From: Agarivorans sp. Toyoura001
GTDB taxonomy: Bacteria > Pseudomonadota > Gammaproteobacteria > Enterobacterales > Celerinatantimonadaceae
Direction: 5' to 3'
DNA length: 64,000 nt
NCBI RefSeq assembly: GCF_005405585.1
Contig: NZ_BJEQ01000001.1
Span: 558,001-622,000, forward strand
Position numbers and translations under genes: made by a program. The notes beneath the pieces are model-generated. The model worked only from the letters and a program-made list of their open reading frames with translations. It ran no database searches and was not told the origin of the DNA. This document shows, piece after piece, positions 51,698 through 60,919 of the stretch (within the stretch, counting starts at the first letter, position 1; every line of letters starts with the position of its first letter).

Positions 51698-52807
51698 CTA
51701 CCATGCTGAGCCGAACTGCAAATACACAGCGGTATCGTTTTTGTGCTGCGCAATATCAATACCCCACTTCAAGCCTAATTGGCGAGCGATTAAGTGTCTA
51801 AACCCACCACCATAAATAGTTTGTAACTCGCTATCTTGGCCTTAATTATAAGCCGAGCCTGCGCCCGTAAAACCAATCAATTCCCAGCGCGAATTTAGCG
51901 CGTAGGCAAGTTCTACTTCTGCAGACGCTACCTGTTCACCTTGATAGCGCATCGCCGGGATACCGCGAATATCGATAAATGGAAGCTCCCAAGCAGGCGC
52001 CCCCTCACTAACTGCGGTAGCAACCACACGGCCAGAGACTCGCCACTTATCCGACAACGTTTGATAAGCATTAATGTACGAGTTAAATCGAGTAAAATCG
52101 TGGTCGCCTCCAGCATAGCTGCCGTGTTCAGATACTTTTACGCGAGCCTTAATACCGTTGTTTGGAGAGAACTGGTTGTCTAAGGATTCGTACAGCAAGC
52201 CATAAGAAAAAGCCGCATCTCTAGACTCCGTTTTACCCACACCTTCAAAGTTTAGATCTCCACCACTCAGCTTGTAGCCCCCATTCACAAACCAGTTACT
52301 GTTGGCGATACGAATATCTAGGTCATGCTGAGTAAGAAATCCATCGGCAGTCATTTTTACCGGATCTCCCGCGCCGTAAAAATCAATGTTGATTAAGCCT
52401 TGGAATATGCCCCCTTCATAACGAATGCCATCGTTGAGCCAGTTACCAGAGTGGAAAGCCCCAAAAAACTGGGTACCATTGTTGGTACCGCCACCCACAA
52501 TGCCAGAAACGCTCGGCGAGATAGTTGTTGCAGTATTCGTTCGCCGGCGTTCCTCTTTTTGCTCTTCTGTTTCGTGGAAAAAAATGGCACCTAATAGCCC
52601 GCCATTTCCAATAGCTGGATCGGTAATTAGCGCCGGAAACAGTAAAAAGCCGTGGGCATTTTCTAAAGCCCACTCAGAGACATCTAGCTTACCATCTAAG
52701 GGGTCACGAAATTGATCCCAGGTCGATTTAGCGCTAATCGTTCCCGCTAGCAGGGCTAAGGTCCAAACGTATTTTTTTAACATACGGACACACTCTGAAG
52801 GGGGCAT
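51698..52807 (-). pseudogene. Omp85/BamA-like surface antigen gene interrupted by an in-frame TAA
   Basis: An outer-membrane barrel protein (Omp85/surface-antigen type) with signal peptide (YVWTLALLAGTISAKS after Met9 at 52783), PLDGKLDVSEW, FPALITDPAIGNGGLLGAIFF, and many amphipathic strands. The frame meets TAA at 51842-51844 after 321 codons. Without any frame change it then continues for 47 more codons (YGGGFRHLIARQLGLKWG; ending YLQFGSAW) to TAG at 51698-51700. That end is a barrel C-terminus with the aromatic last residue BAM needs. So a single nonsense change (for example from CAA or AAA), or a readthrough site or sequencing error, splits a ~369-aa gene. Confidence 0.8.
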
Positions 52808-52840
52808 TGAACGCAGGCCTTAAAAAGGCTAATCATTAAC

Positions 52841-53194
52841 TTACTCACCGTAAATAAGTTCTGCGTCAATCTCATCATCTAAATGCTGCTGGTAGATATC
52901 TTCAGCCATTGCATCTTCAACAAACTCGCGTTCATAACGGGCACACTCTTCTTCATCATAAGCGCCAGCAATCACCCCAGCCCCAGCGCCTATGGCCGCT
53001 CCATTGCCAGCATTGCCTACAATAGCCCCCGCTACACCACCAATAATCGCGCCATCTACCGCATCAGTAATCACATTGCCATCACAGGGATTAGCGCTAA
53101 CTAACGCAGTATTAAACACACCGAACACTAAAGCGGCCGCCACAAATACACGCTGTGAAGGTGGCTGTTTACGCTGTTTGTTACTCTTTCTCAT
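52841..53194 (-). CDS. Glycine-zipper exported protein
   Basis: A 117-aa protein. The signal sequence FVAAALVFGVFNTALVSA is followed by a glycine-zipper repeat (DGAIIGGVAGAIVGNAGNGAAIGAGAGVIAG) and an acidic tail ending in DDEIDAELIYGE. Glycine-zipper segments pack helices in membranes; related small proteins are often outer-membrane or periplasmic. A longer frame starts at 53230; AGAGAAG is spaced for the ATG at 53194. It is 33 nt upstream of the broken Omp85-type gene on the same strand. Confidence 0.75.
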   Translation of the reverse strand: MRKSNKQRKQPPSQRVFVAAALVFGVFNTALVSANPCDGNVITDAVDGAIIGGVAGAIVGNAGNGAAIGAGAGVIAGAYDEEECARYEREFVEDAMAEDIYQQHLDDEIDAELIYGE

Positions 53195-53485
53195 GAGACT
53201 TCTCTTAAGTAATTGATTTTTATGGCACAAGTGTGGCGATAAGTAAGAGAAATGGAAAATGAGCAGGTGTAAGCGGAGCTTATAGGAATAAATATTTTGC
53301 TACATCAAAAGCTGAACACGAATAGCTGAAGCACCGAAAAACGATAAAAAAAGGACTACGAAGAACCCAAAATCAACAAATAAAGTAGCCTTGAGTGGGC
53401 TAAGCGGGACTTGTTCACGTTAATTTATGAATGGAATTGCCGTTTACGCGGTCTAATGTAATGTAGGTAGCAAGAGGTCGCCTTT
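53195..53485. other. 291-nt intergenic region
   Basis: AT-rich. It should contain the promoters of the divergent glycine-zipper and 42-aa genes. No RNA gene, repeat or strong hairpin seen. Confidence 0.4.
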
Positions 53486-53614
53486 ATGAACAGAATTACT
53501 CTTACTATATTGCTATTGATCCCAATAGCCTTGAGCATTGCGGTAGGTATTAAAGTGAGTCATGGCATTTCGCTAAACTCGCCGTTAGTTGTGCAGAGTA
53601 AAGCTAACGCTTAG
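53486..53614 (+). CDS. 42-aa membrane/exported peptide
   Basis: A short frame with ATG at 53486, TAG at 53612-53614, and AGAGG (53473-53477) eight bases upstream. The product has a short basic start (MNR), a hydrophobic core (ITLTILLLIPIALSIAVGI) and a polar tail ending VQSKANA. It could be a signal-anchor miniprotein or an exported peptide. It is convergent with edd, 72 nt away. No family is recognised; support is the ribosome site and the clean hydrophobic segment. Confidence 0.45.
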   Translation: MNRITLTILLLIPIALSIAVGIKVSHGISLNSPLVVQSKANA

Positions 53615-53686
53615 CTCCGCACAGCGTGCCGACACAAGCCAAACAATGGTGTTGGCTAAGCCGTCTCACCTTCTTACTAATATTAA

Positions 53687-55492
53687 CTAATCAAACAATA
53701 CACTAGCGCCATTTTCGGCACTGCCAATTAAGCGGCGGAATGGTTCAAATAGCTCTCTGCCGGTGCCAAAGTGCTGCAGAGTTTTGCTGTCTTGCTCAAT
53801 CTCTCTCGCACTTAACTGCTGCTGATCTAATTGGCAGTTAAGAGTGCCATTTATTGCATCGAGCTGAATCAAATCTCCATCGCGTAACTTCGCCAATATA
53901 CCACCTTTAGCTGTTTCAGGACTTAAATGTAAGGCAGAGGGTATTTTTCCTGAAGCACCCGACAAACGACCATCTGTTACCAATGCCACTTTAAACCCTT
54001 GTTTCTGAAGGTTACCCAGTATCGGCATCAACTTGTGCAGTTCTGGCATGCCATTGGCTGCAGGCCCGTTATAACGAACCACTACCACCACATCTTGATT
54101 CAATAGACCTTGTTGGTAAGCTTCTACCACTTGATGCTGGCAATCAAAGATTTTAGCGGGCGCTGTAATTATTTGCTGGCTCACGGCTACAGCGCTGGTT
54201 TTAATCACTGCCCTGCCTAGGTTACCGCTGAGTAATTGTAAGCCACCGTTTTCGGCAAACTGATGCTTGTCAGCGGCAATCACGCTGCTATTTAGGCTTT
54301 CACTTGCACTGCGCCAACATAGCTCGCCATTCTCCAAATAAGGAGATTGTAAGTAATCACTAAGCTGGCCATAAATGGTATTCGCGTCCATATGCAACAA
54401 ACCGCGTTGCGCTAACAAACGCAATAGGCAAGGTACCCCGCCCGCATGCTCAAAAGCATTAATATCGGCTGGGCCATTAGGATACATACTTGAGAGTTGC
54501 GGCACTGCTTTAGCCAGTTGCGCAAAATCATCCCAGGTTAATATCAACCCTGCAGCACGGGCTATCGCTATCATATGCAGGGTGTGGTTAGTGCTGCCGC
54601 CCGATGCCATTAGCGCAACCAAACCATTCACCAAAGCCTTTTCGTCAAGCACTCGATACAAAGGCTGATAATTGGGGCTGCCCATGGCAATTTTTACCAT
54701 GTGTTTAGCAAGCTGCTCGGTGAGTTTTTCTCGAAGAGGTGAATTCACTTCAACAAAGGCGCTGCCCGGTAGCATTAATCCCATGGCTTCAAATACCAAT
54801 TGGTTAGTATTCGCAGTGCCATAAAAGGTACAAGTGCCGGGTGCGTGGTAAGCTTTATTTTCGGTCTCTTGTAAGGCTGATTTATCCAGCTCACCCGCTG
54901 CGTATAGCTGACGAACAGCCACTTTTTGCTCGTTTGAGATGCCGCTAGGCATTGGTCCACTCGGTACAAAAGCCGTAGGTAAGTGACCAAAAGACAGGGC
55001 GCCCATCAGTTGGCCAGGCGCTATTTTGTCACACACTCCTAACAGCAAACACCCATCAAAGCCTTGGTGACTTAAGCCAATAGCGGTACTTTGAGCAATT
55101 AGATCACGTGAATACAAAGACAAATCCATGCCTTCTTGACCTTGGGTAACCCCATCACACATTGCTGGCACGCCACCCGCCACTTGAGCACTGTGGCCCA
55201 AGCTCGCCAAGTAATGCTGAATCTTTTGCGGGTATACCGCATACGGTTGATGTGCGCTTAACATGTCGTTATAAGCACTAATAATCGCAATATTAACCCG
55301 AGTAAAATCTAGCAAGCGCCCTTTTTGCTGCTCACTACAGGCAGCCACAGCATGTGCTAAATTACCGCAACTTAAACGCGCCCTAGAGCTGCCTTTTGCG
55401 GCTTGCTGCTGCATTCGTTGCACATAATCATTACGTAAGGTTTTGCTGCGCTGGCGAATGGTTTGAGTCACTTGCTGAATAATCGAGTTCAT
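53687..55492 (-). CDS. edd: Phosphogluconate dehydratase
   Basis: 601 aa, near the E. coli length (603). It dehydrates 6-phosphogluconate to 2-keto-3-deoxy-6-phosphogluconate, first step of the Entner-Doudoroff pathway, with an iron-sulfur cluster. ILVD/EDD family blocks are present: VNIAIISAYNDMLSAHQPY, VAGGVPAMCDGVTQGQEGMDLSLYSRD, GCLLLGVCDKIAPG, GTCTFYGTANTNQ, ASGGSTNHTLH, RYNGPAANGMPELHKL and VTDGRLSGASGKIPSALHLSPE. It overlaps gntK by 4 nt as the last gene of a LacI-GH94-gntK-edd operon. KDPG aldolase (eda) is not in this window. Confidence 0.95.
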   Translation of the reverse strand: MNSIIQQVTQTIRQRSKTLRNDYVQRMQQQAAKGSSRARLSCGNLAHAVAACSEQQKGRLLDFTRVNIAIISAYNDMLSAHQPYAVYPQKIQHYLASLGHSAQVAGGVPAMCDGVTQGQEGMDLSLYSRDLIAQSTAIGLSHQGFDGCLLLGVCDKIAPGQLMGALSFGHLPTAFVPSGPMPSGISNEQKVAVRQLYAAGELDKSALQETENKAYHAPGTCTFYGTANTNQLVFEAMGLMLPGSAFVEVNSPLREKLTEQLAKHMVKIAMGSPNYQPLYRVLDEKALVNGLVALMASGGSTNHTLHMIAIARAAGLILTWDDFAQLAKAVPQLSSMYPNGPADINAFEHAGGVPCLLRLLAQRGLLHMDANTIYGQLSDYLQSPYLENGELCWRSASESLNSSVIAADKHQFAENGGLQLLSGNLGRAVIKTSAVAVSQQIITAPAKIFDCQHQVVEAYQQGLLNQDVVVVVRYNGPAANGMPELHKLMPILGNLQKQGFKVALVTDGRLSGASGKIPSALHLSPETAKGGILAKLRDGDLIQLDAINGTLNCQLDQQQLSAREIEQDSKTLQHFGTGRELFEPFRRLIGSAENGASVLFD

Positions 55493-56028
55493 GGTTTGCT
55501 CGCCTCAGCGAGATGACTCGCCGCATGAATACAACGCTGCATAACCATATCAAAACGCCCGGTTATCGAAACATTCACTACATCGTGCTCCGCAGCTGTA
55601 GGTAACTCTAAGTCTTGGTATTGGCTGCTTAACAAATCACTGGGCATAAAATGCTGCTCTCGTTGTCGCAAGCGGGTTTCAATTAAAGCTTGCGTGCCAA
55701 CTAAATGAATAAAGCCCACTGTGCCAGACATCTCTCTCAATTTATCGCGATAGGCTTTTTTTAAGGCTGAGCATACAATCACAACGCTTTGCCCACGCTG
55801 GCTAAACGAAGCTGCAGATAGGGTCACTTGTTCTAACCAAGGCCAGCGGTCTTGATCATCAAGTGGCTGGCCGCTTTTCATTTTTTCAATATTACTGGTG
55901 GGGTGTAAATCGTCTGCATCTACAAACTGAAAACCCAAACATTCCGCCAGTGCTTTACCAACACTAGACTTTCCAGACCCGGATACGCCCATAATAATAT
56001 AGATAATAGGGGGCTTAATGTTCGTCAT
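55489..56028 (-). CDS. gntK: Gluconokinase
   Basis: 179 aa. It phosphorylates D-gluconate to 6-phosphogluconate. The P-loop is MGVSGSGKSSVG, followed by FVDADDLHPTSNIEKMKSGQPLDDQDRWPWL, the gluconate-kinase hallmark, and VVIVCSALKKAYRDKLR. Several in-frame starts exist; the ATG at 56028 follows AAGG and begins just before the P-loop as in the family. It overlaps the GH94 gene by 14 nt and edd by 4 nt. Its place between a disaccharide phosphorylase and edd shows how the released gluconate would be used. Confidence 0.94.
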   Translation of the reverse strand: MTNIKPPIIYIIMGVSGSGKSSVGKALAECLGFQFVDADDLHPTSNIEKMKSGQPLDDQDRWPWLEQVTLSAASFSQRGQSVVIVCSALKKAYRDKLREMSGTVGFIHLVGTQALIETRLRQREQHFMPSDLLSSQYQDLELPTAAEHDVVNVSITGRFDMVMQRCIHAASHLAEASKP

Positions 56029-58480
56029 ATTCAACCTTTTCCGCACGTGTTGTTTGAGCCGAAAGTTCTGTCTCTATACCGCTTAGTGTTACCGTTAGCG
56101 AGTAATGCTCACCTGGTGTGAATCCACTGATTAGCAGTGTATTGGTGCTTTTATTCGAGAGGGTAAGTGTAGTACTTTGCGAAACGTTAGCACTTACTGA
56201 AATACACTTCTGTATAGCGTTTTCTGACAGAGCTTGTTGCACAAACTCAATATCAAATGTCGCGCCGCGAAACTTGCGTTGAGCCGAGGCATGTAACCAT
56301 TCTTTGGGTAACTGCGGGCTTACCAGCAAGCCTTCGCTGCAACCGCGCATGCCAAATAACTGTTCAACCAGTAATTGATAAAACCAAGCACTGGTTCCTG
56401 TATTAAACAAGTTACTAGAGCGACCAGCAGTACGCGGGTATTGGTAGTAAGCACCACGATAATAATTTGGCAAATACACCGGAAGCTGACCACGAATACT
56501 TAAATCCTCATTCTCATTGGAGGGGATCATTTTTCGCAATACCTTAAACGCGCGTTCACCCAGACCATTGGCGTACAGCGATGCCGCATAAAACGCCGCC
56601 GCATGGTTATACACCGAACCATTCTCTGCGCTGCCGGGCCACTTTTGGGTCACTCGGCCAACATCATCGCGCATTTGGGTATATGCAGGAGCGCTCACCA
56701 TTACCCCAAAAGGCGTGTCGAGCTGCTCGTCAATCGCTGCCACCATTTGTTGGCTTTGCTGCTGATTAGCGGCTCCACATAATAAGGCCCAGCTTTGAGC
56801 ATTAAGAAAAATACGCCCTTCAACATCCTTACTTACGCCAAATAATACGCCTTTATCGGTAATCCCTCGGCCATACCACTGCCCGTCCCAAAAATACTGA
56901 TTAATACGCTGATTAAGTTGTGTGGCATGTTGCTCAAATTGGTTTGCTAGCTGAGTTTGCTCAAGCTTATGGCAAACTGGTACCCACAACTGTAAGGCAT
57001 AAGAAATGGCTTCAGCTAACCAACCCGACACCCCTTTGCCTTGGTAACCCACCATATTCATTGGGTCGCACCAATCACCTTGAGCAATATACGGTAAACC
57101 TCGCTCATCATTAGCCTCGCATAAAAACTGCATCGCCTTAGAAACATGTTCAAATACACTGCTCTGCATTGCTTGGTCTGCCCACGCTAAAGGCAGCTCC
57201 AACAGACTGTAATCATTGGTTTCTTGAAGGTAGGCACTTAATACAATAGCTAGCCAAACGGGGTGATCGGTATGCGGCACCTGATTGATGTATTTCAGCT
57301 CAGCTTGTTCACTAAGCAAAATGCCATCAGGCATTTCACCACTAAATTTCTGTTGTTGAAGCGCCGTGATTATGGCCTTTTTACAGGCTTGGGGGTTGAG
57401 ATACACCATGCCCATGGCGTCTTGCAGGTAGTTACGTGTTTGCGGGTCGGTAGTAAGGCGATTGCTATCGCCATGATAAAACACCTGTCGAGGTAACCAA
57501 TTATTCACAAAGTGATTAAACTGCTGATCGGGTGTGTTCACTTTCATGCAGCCTTGCGCCTGCGAGAAATAATCTTCAGATTCCGCTTTTATTTGCTGCT
57601 CATCACTCTGCAAATAGCGTTGATTAAGTTTTTGAATTTCAGGCTTATCTTTAGCGGGCCCAAAACATAAACGCAAACTGTCGCTAGCTTTAGGCGCTAA
57701 CAAATATTGAAACTGCATAATAGCCGCAGGCAATTCATAATGGGCCTCACCGTTAGCAAGGTTACCGCCATGTTGAAGGCTACTAGGGTTATGTAAGCCT
57801 CCTTCGCCTTCAAAGGCAGCTTGCGATACTTCATAATAATCAGGAATTCGACTAGCAGACAAAAACGTCAGATCTTTTAGGTGTTGATTTTTGAAGTAAT
57901 CATCTACTTTCTGATAAGGGGTTACGCTGCTACACACAATCGCATTTAGCTCAGTGTTGTATTGCCCTCCCATATTCATCCACGAGGCATAACCCACCGG
58001 GAAATAGGGTATAAGCGAAATGTCTCTAAGGTGGTTACTTACATTAACCACGCGTATTTGCCAGAGCTCTAGTACATCATTCGCTGCCAAACTAAGCGTA
58101 ATAGTGAGCTCAATATCCAGTTTTTCAATTTTCCAGCGAATATCTGCCAAGCCAGGTTCAAATGCATAAGCATCTAAACTTACCCGCATCGGCTCATAAG
58201 GTGCCGAAAACATCTCGCCCGTTTGGTTATCTCTTAAATAAAAAAAGCGCCCTGGATGATGACTAAAATAAGGCTGCTCGGGCTGCATAAAGCTTTGCGC
58301 AGCTAAGTTAGGTACATGGGTGTATTGTCGTGGTTCAGGATCCATATATTGACTCACTGCATAACCACGACAGTTCATATGCAGCATCATTTTTTTGTTC
58401 CACAAATAAGCGGCGCTATTCGGCGCTATGCATGGGTCGTCAAGCTGATAACGCGTTCCGTCTTCAATAAACTTAGCCAT
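56015..58480 (-). CDS. GH94 glycoside phosphorylase, probable cellobionate (aldobionate) phosphorylase
   Basis: 821 aa of the GH94 type: N-terminal beta-sandwich (HVPNLAAQSFMQPEQPYFSHHPGRFFY) and catalytic (alpha/alpha)6 barrel with DAMGMVYLNP, the general-acid motif DWCD at 469-472 (family DWND; D472 is the expected acid), GYQGKGVSGWLAEAISYAL, and NGSVYNHAAAFY for phosphate binding. GH94 enzymes split beta-glucosides with phosphate to give alpha-glucose 1-phosphate. Co-transcription with gluconokinase and edd points to a gluconate-containing disaccharide such as cellobionate, as in known cellobionic acid phosphorylases. Cellobiose or laminaribiose would be alternatives. It follows the LacI gene by 33 nt. 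Confidence 0.82.
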   Translation of the reverse strand: MAKFIEDGTRYQLDDPCIAPNSAAYLWNKKMMLHMNCRGYAVSQYMDPEPRQYTHVPNLAAQSFMQPEQPYFSHHPGRFFYLRDNQTGEMFSAPYEPMRVSLDAYAFEPGLADIRWKIEKLDIELTITLSLAANDVLELWQIRVVNVSNHLRDISLIPYFPVGYASWMNMGGQYNTELNAIVCSSVTPYQKVDDYFKNQHLKDLTFLSASRIPDYYEVSQAAFEGEGGLHNPSSLQHGGNLANGEAHYELPAAIMQFQYLLAPKASDSLRLCFGPAKDKPEIQKLNQRYLQSDEQQIKAESEDYFSQAQGCMKVNTPDQQFNHFVNNWLPRQVFYHGDSNRLTTDPQTRNYLQDAMGMVYLNPQACKKAIITALQQQKFSGEMPDGILLSEQAELKYINQVPHTDHPVWLAIVLSAYLQETNDYSLLELPLAWADQAMQSSVFEHVSKAMQFLCEANDERGLPYIAQGDWCDPMNMVGYQGKGVSGWLAEAISYALQLWVPVCHKLEQTQLANQFEQHATQLNQRINQYFWDGQWYGRGITDKGVLFGVSKDVEGRIFLNAQSWALLCGAANQQQSQQMVAAIDEQLDTPFGVMVSAPAYTQMRDDVGRVTQKWPGSAENGSVYNHAAAFYAASLYANGLGERAFKVLRKMIPSNENEDLSIRGQLPVYLPNYYRGAYYQYPRTAGRSSNLFNTGTSAWFYQLLVEQLFGMRGCSEGLLVSPQLPKEWLHASAQRKFRGATFDIEFVQQALSENAIQKCISVSANVSQSTTLTLSNKSTNTLLISGFTPGEHYSLTVTLSGIETELSAQTTRAEKVEYDEH

Positions 58481-58513
58481 GGTTTAACTCTTGTTAGTGA
58501 TTATCAAAGGACT

Positions 58514-59509
58514 CTAAGGTGTGCTAGCACGTGCGATAAAACGAGGTGATTCCACTTTAGGAATCGTTAACTGCAAATCGTAAGCCATGTTGAGTACTCG
58601 CCGACAGGCAGCACTGGCCATTTGCTCTATAGGAATGCTAATGGTGCTTAAGGGCGGAGAAGCATAAGCAGCAAAGTCGACATTGTCGTAACCCAATACC
58701 GCCACTTGTTGAGGTACCTTAATGCCGGCACTTTGCAGCATTGATAACGCCACTAACGCCACCTTGTCGTTACCACAAAACAATGCGTCAAACGCGAGGC
58801 CACTGCTTAACAATTGATGAATGGCTGCTCTGCACTCTTCAAAATCAAAGCTACCTTCAATAACCAACCTGGGATTAATTGGGCGGTCTTGTCTGGCTAA
58901 CTCATTCACAAAGCCCTGCTGGCGCTGCTGGGCATCTTGGGCGCTTAATCGCCCAGTGATACAGGCAATGTTTTGGTGGCCCTGTTCAAGTAACGCGATG
59001 GCAGCTAATCTGCCCCCCAAGTAATGATCAACACTAAAAGACTCTGCAGACAGTAAATCTACCGAATGATTAATAAAGACTAACGGCGGGTAGCTGGCTT
59101 GTGCGCTAAGCAAGTCGGATACAGCCATTTCTGGACATACCATTAATACCCCATCACAGTCGCGACGAATTAAGTAATCGAGGTGCTGTAAGCAAGCTTC
59201 ATTGCTGCCTGCACCTTCGGCATTGGCCAAAATGAGGTGTTTATCGTGACGTCGTAGCTCTAACTCTATGGCGTGCAATATATGCTGGTGAAAAGAGCCA
59301 GATAAAGAAGGTAACCACACGCCAATAATATTGGAACGCTGTGTTGATAAGGCGCGAGCAAAGCTATTAGGCCGATAATTTAGTTGGAGCATGGCTTGGC
59401 TAATTCGCTGTTGTGCTTTAGCCGATACTCCACCATTTCCCGACAAGGAACGCGATACCGTGCCTACGCCAACCTCGGCTAATTTTGCCACATCTTTAAT
59501 GGTCGCCAT
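58514..59509 (-). CDS. LacI family regulator of the GH94-gntK-edd operon
   Basis: 331 aa. The LacI N-terminal HTH (TIKDVAKLAEVGVGTVSRSLSG), hinge helix (RPNSFARALSTQRSNIIGVWLP) and periplasmic-binding-protein-like sensor (DALFCGNDKVALVALSML, VAVLGYDNVDFAAYASPPLSTI) are all intact. It is first gene of the operon, so it probably controls its own transcription through the operator at 59590. The effector is likely gluconate, 6-phosphogluconate or the disaccharide acid; this is inferred from the enzymes it precedes. Confidence 0.93.
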   Translation of the reverse strand: MATIKDVAKLAEVGVGTVSRSLSGNGGVSAKAQQRISQAMLQLNYRPNSFARALSTQRSNIIGVWLPSLSGSFHQHILHAIELELRRHDKHLILANAEGAGSNEACLQHLDYLIRRDCDGVLMVCPEMAVSDLLSAQASYPPLVFINHSVDLLSAESFSVDHYLGGRLAAIALLEQGHQNIACITGRLSAQDAQQRQQGFVNELARQDRPINPRLVIEGSFDFEECRAAIHQLLSSGLAFDALFCGNDKVALVALSMLQSAGIKVPQQVAVLGYDNVDFAAYASPPLSTISIPIEQMASAACRRVLNMAYDLQLTIPKVESPRFIARASTP

Positions 59510-59589
59510 TTGCTCGCTCTGCTTTGCTCATTGCTGTTACAACCAGCATGAGCACCAGCCAGGCTAGCCTCAAGCATCAAAAACGCAAA

Positions 59590-59605
59590 ATGGAACCGAT
59601 TCCAT
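59590..59605. promoter_or_regulatory. LacI-type operator upstream of the GH94 operon
   Basis: ATGGAACCGATTCCAT is a 16-bp near-perfect palindrome with a central CG, the standard shape of LacI/GalR operators, 81 nt before the LacI-family start codon. Confidence 0.7.
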
Positions 59606-59692
59606 ATATTTATGAAACAAATAGCAAGCGCTTAGAATAATTTCATCAAGGCAATAAAAAGAGCGCTCTTTTTTGCTGCTAGCTTAAGTTAA

Positions 59693-60634
59693 CTATACCT
59701 GTTCGCTGGCGAGCTCATCATCACAACTGTCACAGCAAGGGTTTAAGACTCGTTCGGCACAATTAAACGGCTCAATGTGAATAATTACATCCACCACTTC
59801 ATCTAACTCTTGCATCAAATGATCTTTAAACTCTTCACTAATGGTATGTGCTTTATCCACACTCATGTCTGGGTCAACCAATAAGTGAAAGTCTACCAAA
59901 ATGGCACTGCCCACGCGGCGATTGCGAATCGCATGTACTTCTTTTATCTCATCATTACTAACCGCATGATGCTGAATTTTCTGCTCTAACTTTTCATCTG
60001 CTTCTTTTTCGGTAATCTCTTGCATAGCCGGCCATATAATTTCCCACGCGGCCTTTAGAATCATCGCTGTAACCAATAAAGCAGCAATTTGATCCAAATA
60101 ATGCAAATGCGGAAAGAAGTAGTTGGCCAATACCGCTACTGCAACCGGTAACGAACTTAGGGCATCACTGCGATGATGCCAAGCGTTGGCGTGCAAAGCG
60201 CGGCTGTTAACACGTTTGGCTTGAATTAGTGTCCAACGGTACAACACTTCTTTTACGACTATCGACACCAATGCAGCCGCTAAGGCTAATACCCCAGGGT
60301 TACTGGTTTCATTGGCGGTTAAGGAATTTATCGAATCCCAAGCAATGCCAACGCCGACCAATATTAACAATGCACCAATAAAAATATTAGTGAGCGTTTC
60401 AAAACGACCATGACCATAGGGGTGTTCTTTATCGGCAGGGGCAGCCCAATAACGAGAGCCAATTAAAATAGCAGCATCGGTGACTAAATCAGAAAAACTG
60501 TGTACTCCATCGGCGACCAGCGCTTGGCTACCAGTAAGCTTGCCCACACCAATCTTAAGAATCGCCAAAAACACATTGGCAATAGAGCCAATCCATGTTG
60601 CTTTGCGAACAGTTTTAACCACTTGCTGTTGCAT
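59693..60634 (-). CDS. Cation diffusion facilitator transporter
   Basis: 313 aa. Six transmembrane segments with CDF metal-site motifs (LVADGVHSFSDLVTD in TM2, HHRSDALSS in TM5), KEHPYGHGRFE, and a cytoplasmic C-terminal domain (VHAIRNRRVGSAILVDFHLLVDPDMSVDKAH, VIIHIEPF). CDF proteins exchange Zn, Fe, Mn or Co for protons. The tail adds a Cys-rich end (CCDSCDDE), a possible extra metal site. A longer frame to 60748 lacks family likeness; the ATG at 60634 has GGA eight bases upstream. The metal is not determined. Confidence 0.88.
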   Translation of the reverse strand: MQQQVVKTVRKATWIGSIANVFLAILKIGVGKLTGSQALVADGVHSFSDLVTDAAILIGSRYWAAPADKEHPYGHGRFETLTNIFIGALLILVGVGIAWDSINSLTANETSNPGVLALAAALVSIVVKEVLYRWTLIQAKRVNSRALHANAWHHRSDALSSLPVAVAVLANYFFPHLHYLDQIAALLVTAMILKAAWEIIWPAMQEITEKEADEKLEQKIQHHAVSNDEIKEVHAIRNRRVGSAILVDFHLLVDPDMSVDKAHTISEEFKDHLMQELDEVVDVIIHIEPFNCAERVLNPCCDSCDDELASEQV

Positions 60635-60919
60635 GATGAGTCCGTCTACCACTAAAAAATGAGCACATAGTCTACCCAGTTCAGACCCAGAAAACGAGCC
60701 TAGGCTACCGACATCTATTATCTTTAAGTGATTGAAAATAAATATCATCTAGATTCAAGAGAGCAGAGATAAGATAAACGCTTGAAGCGCTTAACTATCT
60801 GCACTTAGCCACTGATAGCTTTTTAATCAATTAAAGCCACTAAACTATAGCGATAGGCTCCACTTGCTTCTATGCTATAGCTGAATTTGCCCTTGTTGTA
60901 GCTAAAAAGGATTGCCTCA

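Noticed and set aside
51671-51841. Frameshift in the Omp85-type gene
   Set aside because: The downstream coding continues in the same frame after the TAA, so it is a nonsense change and not a shift.
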